Origin: Bacteroidota bacterium
GTDB lineage: Bacteria; Bacteroidota; Bacteroidia; Bacteroidales; Prolixibacteraceae
DNA: 7,830 nt
Reading direction: 5' to 3'
Assembly: GCA_030691295.1 (NCBI GenBank)
Contig: JAUYEQ010000287.1
Span: forward strand, 1 to 7,830
Under the pieces are notes generated by a model. It was not told where the DNA came from. It saw nothing but the letters and a program-made list of their open reading frames with translations, and did not search any database. The position numbers and the translations under genes were made by a program. This document shows, piece by piece, positions 1 through 4,386 of this stretch. How positions within the stretch are numbered: the stretch's first letter is position 1; each line of letters starts with the position of its first letter.

Positions 1-32
1 GTAAAACAAATAACCTCTATTTGTGGGCGAGA

Positions 33-323
33 ATGTCAGGGAATAGCAAATCTATAAAAGATATCAGCGAACTTTCAGAAGCGGTTAAGAAATACGCAAA
101 CGAATATCAAACGGTTAAACTTAAAACCGCTTTGCGTGACAGTTGGGGACTGGTAACATACAGCCGATATACAAGAGGCTTTTATGTGTCGTTCACATTG
201 GATTTACCTGCTTTGGTTATGGAAGCCGAAAAAAGGCGCAAATCAACAAAAGAGAAGCAATACAGACAACACGAAAAAGAGGTTGTGAGGGCGGTTTTAC
301 AGTCAATAAATAACACATCATGA
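33..323 (+). CDS. Hypothetical protein, possibly 5'-truncated by the window edge
   Basis: I do not recognise this protein. From the ATG at 33 it has 96 residues: an acidic/amphipathic N-terminus (KDISELSEAVKKYANEY), a central segment with aromatic and beta-like character (SWGLVTYSRYTRGFYVSF), then a highly charged helical tail rich in K, R and E, possibly coiled coil. No signal peptide or membrane segment is seen. The frame has no stop between the window start (position 3) and 33, so the ATG could be internal and the real gene could begin outside; a TTG at 21 is another in-frame option. GGGCGAG just before 33 is a poor ribosome binding site. The TGA stop sits directly against the 11-bp repeat block that follows. 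The mix of charged and aromatic residues supports real coding, but the function is unknown. Confidence 0.6.
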   Translation: MSGNSKSIKDISELSEAVKKYANEYQTVKLKTALRDSWGLVTYSRYTRGFYVSFTLDLPALVMEAEKRRKSTKEKQYRQHEKEVVRAVLQSINNTS

Positions 324-354
324 AACACGACCATAACACGACCATAACACGACC
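324..354. repeat. Three tandem copies of an 11-bp repeat
   Basis: AACACGACCAT occurs at 324-334 and 335-345, and a third copy begins at 346 with the first nine bases (AACACGACC) before diverging to TATAG. The copies are exact and have a period of about one helical turn, which would place them on one face of the DNA, as expected of protein binding sites. They start immediately after the stop codon of the upstream gene. What binds them is unknown. Confidence 0.8.
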
Positions 355-427
355 TATAGTAAGAGGTTCAAAACATTTGTTTTATTTCTTTCATATTTTT
401 TTCAACAAATACACGACCTATAGAAAG
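347..427. repeat. Pair of 17-bp direct repeats, 64 bp apart
   Basis: ACACGACCTATAGTAAG (347-363) and ACACGACCTATAGAAAG (411-427) differ at one base. The first is the end of the 11-bp repeat array and the second is the start of the 13-bp array, so the 17-mer links the two arrays. Between them lies a 7-bp inverted repeat, ATTTGTT (375-381) and AACAAAT (404-410), around a T-rich core. The layout resembles an origin or a regulatory complex, but nothing here proves a function. Confidence 0.75.
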
Positions 428-470
428 ATATTATAGAAAGAACTTTTAGAAAGGACTTATAGAAAGAAAA
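419..470. repeat. Four tandem 13-bp iteron-like repeats
   Basis: Four head-to-tail 13-bp units fill 419-431, 432-444, 445-457 and 458-470. All share the core T(A/T)TAGAAAG followed by four or five variable bases; the third unit begins TTT instead of TAT. Regular spacing with a conserved core is typical of iterons in plasmid or satellite origins and of arrays bound by a replication or partition protein. No replication protein gene is visible in the window, so this function is inferred only from the pattern. Confidence 0.75.
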
Positions 471-538
471 TCTAACAATGTTGCGTGTGGTTTTTTTCAA
501 AATTTCAAAAGTGAGTTTTAAACCTAAATTTTCAACCA

Positions 539-634
539 ATGATACCAGATGAATATTATTCGAGATTATTCGATGAAATCCAAAATTGGAACGCAAAGCG
601 GAAACGGAAAAAGACAAAACAAGTCAACAACTAA
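539..634 (+). CDS. Candidate 31-residue small protein
   Basis: This ATG-to-TAA frame encodes a peptide with an acidic first half (MIPDEYYSRLFDEIQNW) and a strongly basic end (NAKRKRKKTKQ). The charge segregation and aromatic content look more like protein than noise, and it lies just after the 13-bp repeats in a stretch otherwise lacking genes. No Shine-Dalgarno site is seen. After the TAA the same frame stays open for a further 21 codons to a TGA at 698-700, which is unremarkable by chance at this length. The function is unknown, and it may not be translated. Confidence 0.3.
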   Translation: MIPDEYYSRLFDEIQNWNAKRKRKKTKQVNN

Positions 635-721
635 AAAACAGGCCTGAAAGAAATTAAAGCAAAATTAAGATGGCAATATGTTAAATATATAGTTTTTTGA
701 AAACAACAAAAATTTACAGAA

Positions 722-1012
722 ATGGGATTACCTAAAAAAAGAACCAATAACCCCAACGGTAGGCCACCGGGAAAACCGAATAAAATAACCGCTGAACTAC
801 GAACCCGGATTAAATCCTTTTTAGATGACAATTTTGAAACCGTTAAAAAAGACTGGAAAAAGTTAGACCCGAAAGATCGGATTTTGCTCTATGAAAAAAT
901 GTTATCGTTTGCGTTGCCAAAGCTTCGTGAAAGTGATTTAAAAATGGACTTCAAAAGTCTTTCTGATGCTGACATTGATAGAATAACAAACCAACTTTTA
1001 AGCGATGAATGA
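722..1012 (+). CDS. Small basic GRPxGxxNK-type protein, possible DNA-binding or terminase-small-like
   Basis: The protein has 96 residues. The first 25 are basic and contain NPNGRPPGKPNKIT, the GRPxGxxNK signature found at the N-terminus of many small phage and mobile-element proteins, some annotated as terminase small subunits or DNA-binding proteins. The rest is helical: a segment TAELRTRIKSFLDDNFETVKK, then LDPKDRILLYEKMLSFALPKLRE, then an acidic tail ending LSDE. No membrane segment is seen. Its end overlaps the next gene by 8 bp, implying translational coupling. I rate a nucleic-acid-binding role as likely from the basic GRP-type head (family knowledge), but no large terminase follows, so a packaging role is not supported. 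Confidence 0.75.
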   Translation: MGLPKKRTNNPNGRPPGKPNKITAELRTRIKSFLDDNFETVKKDWKKLDPKDRILLYEKMLSFALPKLRESDLKMDFKSLSDADIDRITNQLLSDE

Positions 1013-1406
1013 ACCATTGATTGAATTAAAACCAGACCAACAAAGGCGATTAATAATATCCACTTTGAAAGGCATAATAACCAGACAGGACAACCCGGAA
1101 TTGTGGCAAATAGATTTTATAGCTGATGCCCCGGAACTTGACCAGACCGAAGAAAAAGCACTAAAAGCGATCATTCGGAAGATTTACGGCAAACCTATTA
1201 CAATCAGCGAACCGGAACAAATCAAAATTTCAAAAAAGGTTAAGCCCCGGTTTTTGAAAGCAATCCTAAAAAGCAAGGTTCAAAAATCGGATTTTCCCGA
1301 AATATGGCCTGAACCGTTGCCCGGATGGATGGAGTTATTGACACCGGATGAAGAAAAGCTATTGTTGAAAATAGCCCGGCAATCCCGGATTTTACATTCA
1401 GTTTAA
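1005..1406 (+). CDS. Hypothetical protein coupled to the GRP-type gene
   Basis: I do not recognise this family. The 133-residue product begins LIELKPDQQRRLIISTLKGI, an amphipathic helix, followed by an acidic Asp/Glu-rich stretch, a helix (EEKALKAIIRKIYG), a basic centre with several lysines (about residues 75-95), and a Pro/Trp-rich segment FPEIWPEPLPGW near residue 100. It is probably soluble. The start codon lies inside the last codons of the gene at 722, so the two are very probably co-translated and may work together. A wholly T-rich stretch follows its stop, without a clear hairpin. The function is unknown. Confidence 0.7.
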   Translation: MNEPLIELKPDQQRRLIISTLKGIITRQDNPELWQIDFIADAPELDQTEEKALKAIIRKIYGKPITISEPEQIKISKKVKPRFLKAILKSKVQKSDFPEIWPEPLPGWMELLTPDEEKLLLKIARQSRILHSV

Positions 1407-1638
1407 CATTTTTTTTATAATCGAATTGCAACCAAACTAAAAACAGATAAATAATTAAATATCAACACATTAACCAATTAACGACTATTAAACAATGTTT
1501 ATTATCAGAGAAAAAAGACAAGAAAATCAAATTAAAGGCGCAAATATCAGATATTCAAGCCTTTGCAAAATTCACTTATTAAACGTAATTAGTAATTATA
1601 GGACAAAGTTTTAATATTAACAATAAATAATTTTTATC
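1407..1638. other. AT-rich gap; only a weak 39-codon ORF
   Basis: This stretch separates the coupled pair from the next cluster. A T8 run follows the stop of the preceding gene but has no stem before it. An ATG-started frame at 1495-1614 encodes 39 residues (starting MFIIREKRQENQIKGANIRY) with no ribosome binding site and no family resemblance; I regard it as unlikely to be a gene. The last 25 bases before 1639 are an A/T-only-like leader (TAATATTAACAATAAATAA) of the type often seen directly before Bacteroidota start codons, so a promoter for the following cluster is expected here, although I find no clean TAnnTTTG match. Confidence 0.4.
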
Positions 1639-1657
1639 ATGGACGAATTAAAAAAAA

Positions 1658-1831
1658 ATGCTCGAAAAATTGACTGAAAAAGAAAAAATTGAAATCCTGA
1701 AAGGCTTGATTGAAACAACCGATGTAATTTCATCTAAGCTGAAATCCAGTATTTTGGTTGAACTGAACGATGTAGGTAACACCGTAGATGAACAAGCTAA
1801 GGCCGATATTGAAAGGTTGGGAGGGTTCTAA
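1658..1831 (+). CDS. Small helical hypothetical protein (57 aa); start may be at 1639 with a frameshift
   Basis: From the ATG at 1658 this frame encodes a helical, Glu/Lys-rich N-terminus (MLEKLTEKEKIEILKGLIE), a middle VISSKLKSSILVELNDVG and a short tail ending RLGGF. It is short but clearly protein-like. It is followed, with one base between, by the next gene, and its 3' end supplies that gene's ribosome binding site. An ATG at 1639 in another frame, preceded by a typical AT-rich leader, encodes MDELKKNARKID and stops; deleting one A from the A9 run (1650-1658) would join it as MDELKKMLEKLTEKEK. The authentic start may therefore be 1639, with slippage, a mutation or a sequence error. The family is unknown. 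Confidence 0.6.
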   Translation: MLEKLTEKEKIEILKGLIETTDVISSKLKSSILVELNDVGNTVDEQAKADIERLGGF

Positions 1832-1832
1832 T

Positions 1833-2006
1833 ATGGAAAATCAATTTGAACCGTTTCAATTTCCGAAAAAGCGGACAAAGTTCCCACCATTGGAAAAAAT
1901 GACAACGTTCAGACAATCAATTAACTCATGCCCTAAACCGGAAAAACCGGAAGGGCATGATAAACTACAAATCACTAAAAACGAAGAAAATGAAATCAAA
2001 CAATGA
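1833..2006 (+). CDS. Hypothetical Pro/Lys-rich small protein (57 aa)
   Basis: The start at ATG 1833 is chosen because GGGAGGG (1819-1825) stands 7 bases upstream, a rare good Shine-Dalgarno site in this window, and because the preceding stop is one base away; an in-frame ATG at 1788 would overlap the previous gene by 44 bases. The product is rich in Pro, Lys, Phe and Glu (FEPFQFPKKRTKFPPLEK, later PKPEKPEG) and has the look of a disordered or linker-like peptide. It contains a single cysteine and no membrane segment. The next gene begins inside its final codons. The function is unknown. Confidence 0.55.
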   Translation: MENQFEPFQFPKKRTKFPPLEKMTTFRQSINSCPKPEKPEGHDKLQITKNEENEIKQ

Positions 2007-2601
2007 AAATCCGGTTTACTTCATTGATCAAAATCGAATGATAATTGCAAAGGCTGAAGTAAACCTATTTTGCACACTTGCAAATTCGATATTGGCAGAC
2101 CTGAACCAATTGGAAGTAAACCCCCCGGAAGATGGAGAACAGGCAAAGGTTTTAATCTATGCAGGTACAGATAAAATCCGTGAAATTATTATTCAGAACC
2201 AATTGGCAAAAATGGATAATTTGCCCCCGGCTGCTGCTGAAAAATTAGTTTCAATGCCAGTTGATGCCCTGAATAAATTATCAATGAAAATGTACAGTTT
2301 CCAGAACAGGAACTCAACAGCTAAAATCAATCATGTTGATTTTGCGACCTTCATAGATGGAATCTTTCAGCCACAAACGGAAAAACTTAAAAAGCATTTT
2401 ACCATTGTCAGAACTCAAACGATCATTGAGGCTGAACGGTTGGCCGGGGAAGTGATTGACAGCGTGAACCGCTTGAAAGACTATTGCAATGAAAATGGTT
2501 ATCCGGGAAAATTGGTGGAATATGAAAGTTTCCTGAACTGGAATGAATCAGAACAGAATTTTGAAATCAATCCAATCGGGATGCAATATTTTAAGCAATG
2601 A
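1990..2601 (+). CDS. Hypothetical protein of about 203 residues
   Basis: This is the largest protein of the accessory cluster, and I cannot place it in a family. A short strand-like head (NPVYFIDQNRMIIAKAEVN) is followed by long helices: a segment with VLIYAGTDKIREIIIQNQLA, a Pro/Ala-rich turn (NLPPAAAEKL), and a C-terminal helical pair including ERLAGEVIDSVNRLKDYC. It is soluble and has no signal peptide. I chose ATG 1990 because A-rich sequence precedes it and because the ATG at 1957 would overlap the upstream gene by 50 bases and add only a basic MINYKSLKTKK extension; 1957 remains possible. The gene overlaps the previous one by 17 bp and the next by 4 bp, a strong sign of an operon. Confidence 0.75.
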   Translation: MKSNNENPVYFIDQNRMIIAKAEVNLFCTLANSILADLNQLEVNPPEDGEQAKVLIYAGTDKIREIIIQNQLAKMDNLPPAAAEKLVSMPVDALNKLSMKMYSFQNRNSTAKINHVDFATFIDGIFQPQTEKLKKHFTIVRTQTIIEAERLAGEVIDSVNRLKDYCNENGYPGKLVEYESFLNWNESEQNFEINPIGMQYFKQ

Positions 2602-2876
2602 AAACGAAAGAATTAAAAACCGTTTCAATGATGGATAGGGAGGCTAAAATTGATCTTCTGACAGCGATCAAGGCCGGAGAAATCGACCTTAAAAAACTTT
2701 CAAGTAAATCCGTTATCGTTCAGGATGGGAATCAGGCTTTTACTGGTCTAATGGTTTCAGTTGCATACCAGAAAGCCGGGAAAGTCAGCCCGGTAATTTA
2801 CGTGGGCGAAGCTAAAAAGCTGATTGAAGAAGCAATCAATAACATTCAAGCAAAACGACAAATTGATTTGAAATGA
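2598..2876 (+). CDS. Hypothetical protein (92 aa), last gene of the cluster
   Basis: The start codon overlaps the previous stop in an ATGA arrangement, so translation is probably coupled. The product has a basic, helical N-terminal third (KELKTVSMMDREAKIDLLTAIKAGEIDLKKL), a beta-like centre (SVIVQDGNQAFTGLMVSVAY, then VSPVIYVGEAKKL) and a C-terminal helix ending in basic residues. It has no cysteine, membrane segment or signal peptide. The family is unrecognised; the alpha-beta layout suggests a small compact domain. A 9-bp-stem hairpin 36 bases after the stop probably ends the transcript. Confidence 0.7.
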   Translation: MKTKELKTVSMMDREAKIDLLTAIKAGEIDLKKLSSKSVIVQDGNQAFTGLMVSVAYQKAGKVSPVIYVGEAKKLIEEAINNIQAKRQIDLK

Positions 2877-2911
2877 AAAAACTTTTGAAAATATTTTAGT
2901 AAAAAAAAAGC

Positions 2912-2940
2912 AAAGTGATTACATTAAAATCACTTTATTT
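2912..2940 (+). terminator. Probable rho-independent terminator after the 1658-2876 cluster
   Basis: AAAGTGATT (2912-2920) and AATCACTTT (2928-2936) form a perfect 9-bp stem with a 7-base loop, followed by ATTT. An A9 run precedes the stem, so a transcript from the other strand would also end in a U tract. The stem is AT-rich and therefore only moderately stable. Confidence 0.55.
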
Positions 2941-3023
2941 TAAACTATGTTTATAAATACTTACAGTGTTTATATTCAATAAGTTACAAAAATAATAATT
3001 GATTTACAATATTGTTTTTCAAA

Positions 3024-3073
3024 AATATTTGATCGATATTTGAATCAAATTAGAACCCCTTAAATCAAATATT
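3024..3073. promoter_or_regulatory. Cluster of ATTTGA half-sites before the gene at 3074
   Basis: AATATTTGAT (3024-3033) and its exact reverse complement ATCAAATATT (3064-3073) form a 10-bp inverted repeat ending right against the start codon. Between them, ATTTGAATCAAAT (3038-3050) is a second palindrome with a one-base centre. In all there are four ATTTGA/TCAAAT half-sites in 50 bases, the arrangement expected of an operator that could shut off the gene at 3074. AT-richness makes chance similarity easier, so I hold this moderately. Confidence 0.4.
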
Positions 3074-3289
3074 ATGAAAAAGTTAGTTAGCAGAATGCAG
3101 AAATTTGCAGAACGTAATTTCATTGATGGAGGTGTTACCCTCAGTTTGGAAGATGACGAAACCGGATATCTGGAATCGTTTGAAAGTCAAAAAATCATTT
3201 TTCAATTCAATTCAATGAAGGAACTGAAAACCAAACTTGCAAAGACTTATGAACCTCAAATGGTTTTTGAATCATTGCACGAAAACTAA
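3074..3289 (+). CDS. Hypothetical small acidic protein (71 aa)
   Basis: The protein has a basic amphipathic start (MKKLVSRMQKFAERNF), an acidic middle with a GG turn (GGVTLSLEDDETGYLESFES) and a beta-like then helical end (IIFQFNSMKELKTKLAKTYE). I do not recognise it. It is a single-gene unit: about 200 bases and a terminator separate it from the upstream cluster, and its stop codon is built into the first of three hairpins that end in a T9 run. The inverted repeats at 3024-3073 suggest that it has its own control. There is no Shine-Dalgarno site, as is usual in this phylum. Confidence 0.6.
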   Translation: MKKLVSRMQKFAERNFIDGGVTLSLEDDETGYLESFESQKIIFQFNSMKELKTKLAKTYEPQMVFESLHEN

Positions 3290-3360
3290 ACAGGCCGTCC
3301 CTGTTTATACAACTGGTTGTAATTAGCGACTTTCGGGAAACTGGGAGCCGCTTTTTTTTT
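3288..3360 (+). terminator. Three consecutive hairpins ending in a T9 terminator
   Basis: Hairpin 1 pairs AAACAGG (3288-3294) with CCTGTTT (3300-3306). Hairpin 2 pairs TACAAC (3308-3313) with GTTGTA (3316-3321). Hairpin 3 pairs 3325-3334 (AGCGACTTTC) with 3343-3352 (GGGAGCCGCT), with one A-C mismatch, two G-T pairs and an 8-base loop, and it leads into T9 (3352-3360), so it is a good rho-independent terminator. Two extra hairpins before a terminator are unusual for a simple transcript end and could reflect a stable 3' end or a small RNA. Confidence 0.65.
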
Positions 3361-3375
3361 GTGAATAAAATTTAG

Positions 3376-3383
3376 TACCTTCC
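3376..3383 (+). promoter_or_regulatory. Weak -7 promoter element before the gene at 3403
   Basis: TACCTTCC matches six of the eight positions of the Bacteroidota TAnnTTTG element, and the start codon follows 19 bases later. The expected upstream TTG, 19-21 bases away, would fall in the T9 run, where only T residues are present, so the match is incomplete. Confidence 0.25.
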
Positions 3384-3402
3384 AGACTGAAAAATCAAAA
3401 CC

Positions 3403-3615
3403 ATGAACATAGATTATAGCAAACCAGTGTTTTTAAAACACTTCTTACATGATTGCGTTGTTCGCAGTACGTGGAATGAGGAAACCCAAATCTTTAAGGT
3501 ATTTGTCCGGTTCTCAGGTGAGAAAGAATATGAGATAGACCAAAGTACGAAGATGTTCGCAGATGCAACACTTCAACCGCAACCGATCACAGAAACCGAA
3601 TATTGGAGTTTTTAA
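3403..3615 (+). CDS. Hypothetical small protein (70 aa)
   Basis: I do not recognise this family. The product is beta-like for most of its length: YSKPVFLKHFLHDCVVRSTW, then TQIFKVFVRFSGEKEYEID, then a Pro-rich tail ending ETEYWSF. It contains one cysteine and several aromatic residues, has no signal peptide, and could fold as a small barrel. It starts 43 bases after the T9 terminator, so it is a separate unit, and it is the last convincing gene before the tRNA. The start at 3403 is preceded by AAAATCAAAACC, a common A-rich leader. Its end may lie within a few hundred bases of the boundary of the accessory element. Confidence 0.6.
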   Translation: MNIDYSKPVFLKHFLHDCVVRSTWNEETQIFKVFVRFSGEKEYEIDQSTKMFADATLQPQPITETEYWSF

Positions 3616-3683
3616 CCAAAAAACCGGGATTGTAGAGAGTGTGGTTCTATAATTTGATCACATTATCAGATACTTACAAAGGA

Positions 3684-3705
3684 TCACACCCAGATTCACA
3701 CCCAG
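3684..3705. repeat. Two 10-bp direct repeats, 12-bp period
   Basis: TCACACCCAG occurs at 3684-3693 and again at 3696-3705. It is GC-richer than its surroundings, which makes chance less likely. Such paired repeats near an attachment site can be recombinase or excisionase binding sites, but no protein partner is known here. Confidence 0.6.
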
Positions 3706-3870
3706 TTTTTGAATTTTCAGCCTTTTTTATGGTTGAAAATACTTGATGTGAACTTGATAAAACTTCATATTCAGCAGATTTTTTGAAAGAACTTAAAATT
3801 GAACGAAAGGCCTTTGGGTTCGATTTTCAGAAGCGTAAAAAAAACTCATTAAAAAAACTTTTGAGCCATT

Positions 3871-3892
3871 TTGTATGCAAATTGTATGCAAA
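3871..3892. repeat. Two abutting 11-bp direct repeats beside the tRNA
   Basis: TTGTATGCAAA occurs at 3871-3881 and again at 3882-3892 without a gap. Each unit also contains the near-palindrome TTGTATGCAA. They lie only 47 bases from the tRNA 3' end and 5 bases before the tRNA terminator stem, a place where arm-type integrase sites would be expected. The integrase function is inference. Confidence 0.65.
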
Positions 3893-3896
3893 TAAA

Positions 3897-3929
3897 AAAG
3901 AGTTACAAATTTAATCTTTGTAACTCTTT
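3897..3929 (-). terminator. Terminator of the tRNA-Arg gene
   Basis: AAAGAGTTACAAA (3897-3909) and TTTGTAACTCTTT (3917-3929) form a perfect 13-bp stem with a 7-base loop. Read on the minus strand it lies 9 bases after the tRNA 3' end and is followed by a T-rich run (the complement of ATAAAAAA at 3892-3899), so it fits a rho-independent terminator for the tRNA. Confidence 0.8.
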
Positions 3930-3938
3930 GATAATTAG

Positions 3939-4011
3939 TGACCCCGGCAAGAGTCGAACCTGCAACCTTCTGATCCGTAGTCAGATGCTCTATCCATTAA
4001 GCTACGGGGCC
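3939..4011 (-). tRNA. tRNA-Arg, anticodon ACG
   Basis: On the minus strand this 73-base sequence starts GGCCCCG and ends CGGGGTCA. The 7-bp acceptor stem includes one G-U pair (2-71) and A is the discriminator base. The D arm contains AGCTTAATGGATAGAGC, the anticodon stem TCTGA/TCAGA closes the loop CTACGGA, giving anticodon ACG, and the T loop is GGTTCGACTC. CCA is not encoded. In bacteria the wobble A of tRNA-Arg(ACG) is normally deaminated to inosine by TadA to read CGU, CGC and CGA. It is a single gene with its own promoter and terminator. The accessory genes lie on its 3' side, the usual side for integration of mobile elements into tRNA genes. Confidence 0.97.
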
Positions 4012-4026
4012 ATTCTAAAAGCGATG

Positions 4027-4056
4027 CAAAGATAAAACTTATCAGAACAAAAACAA
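4027..4056 (-). promoter_or_regulatory. Promoter of the tRNA-Arg gene
   Basis: On the minus strand TTG (4056-4054) is followed after 19 bases by TATCTTTG (4034-4027), a full match to the Bacteroidota TAnnTTTG element at the usual distance. Transcription would start around 4020, about 10 bases before the mature tRNA. Confidence 0.7.
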
Positions 4057-4075
4057 CCTGTCACAAACAGTTTTT
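4055..4075 (-). terminator. Weak terminator after the thiamine-binding protein gene
   Basis: On the minus strand, a few bases after the stop codon, AACTGT pairs with ACAGGTT around a TTGTG loop (one bulged G), followed by GTTTTTG. It is short, and it overlaps the upstream end of the tRNA promoter. It is a plausible end for the minus-strand operon, but not a strong one. Confidence 0.4.
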
Positions 4076-4079
4076 TTGC

Positions 4080-4376
4080 TTATTCATACTTCTCCATCTT
4101 GTCTTCAATAAGAACATCCTGATTATAACGAGTTTGTATTTTAACATTTGTAATCATTTCTTCAGCGCCAAAGGCATAAACCACTTCATGCACCTCTTTC
4201 AGCAGGGTCATTATCTCATCATAATGGCCTTCTATAACCGTTTCAAACGGACAAACCTGGTATTTCAACCCTGATTTTTGTATTACTTCAATCGCTCTGT
4301 CCACCAATTCATACGTCCCTATTTTTGCAGATCTTGGTAAAACCTGAATAGCTACATTTATCAATTTGTCTGTCAT
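4080..4376 (-). CDS. MTH1187/YkoF-type thiamine-binding protein
   Basis: This 98-residue protein fits the MTH1187 family (Pfam Thiamine_BP, formerly DUF77), small ferredoxin-like cytoplasmic proteins that form oligomers and bind thiamine or related molecules. The characteristic layout is visible: a first strand INVAIQVLP (6-14), helix ELVDRAIEVIQKSG, then YQVCPFETVIEGHYDEIM (39-56), which matches the family's conserved Tyr, Pro, Thr, Glu-Gly and Asp-Glu positions, then the helix LLKEVHEVVYAFGAEEM and a last strand ITNVKIQTRYNQD. Length is normal for the family. It is the second gene of a minus-strand pair, 10 bases after the stop of the HEAT-like gene. No thiamine biosynthesis gene or TPP riboswitch is nearby, so the physiological ligand is open. 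Confidence 0.85.
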   Translation of the reverse strand: MTDKLINVAIQVLPRSAKIGTYELVDRAIEVIQKSGLKYQVCPFETVIEGHYDEIMTLLKEVHEVVYAFGAEEMITNVKIQTRYNQDVLIEDKMEKYE

Positions 4377-4386
4377 AACTTAATTC

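Larger units (their letters stand above)
3616..3896. other. Gene-poor stretch between the accessory genes and the tRNA
   Basis: I find no convincing gene here on either strand. On the plus strand a stop-free frame of about 47 codons runs to 3915 but has no start codon and reads through the tRNA terminator. The stretch holds two pairs of short direct repeats (listed separately) and an imperfect hairpin pairing ATTTTCAGCC (3713-3722) with GGTTGAAAAT (3731-3740), one G-T pair, without a T tail. Its position beside the tRNA 3' end suggests that it contains the end of an integrated element. Confidence 0.5.

Noticed and set aside
324..470. CRISPR array
   Set aside because: The units are 11-13 bp in direct tandem, without unique spacers, and no cas gene is present.
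635..700. Continuation of the 539-634 frame beyond its TAA, as a possible readthrough protein or broken gene
   Set aside because: An open run of 21 codons is not significant by chance in AT-rich DNA, and no conserved motif spans the stop.
402..831. Minus-strand ORFs at 402-617 and 631-831
   Set aside because: The first runs through the repeat arrays and the candidate small gene, and the second lies over the start of the GRP-type gene. Their products have no recognisable domain and look like random AT-rich translation.
3812..3826. GGGTTCGATTTTCAG, resembling a tRNA T arm, considered as a tRNA remnant or second attachment copy
   Set aside because: Only the GGTTCGA core matches, the flanking bases cannot form a T stem, and it is on the opposite strand from the tRNA-Arg.
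3774..3915. Stop-free plus-strand frame of about 47 codons
   Set aside because: It has no start codon, contains the tandem 11-bp repeat and reads through the tRNA terminator hairpin, so coding is unlikely.
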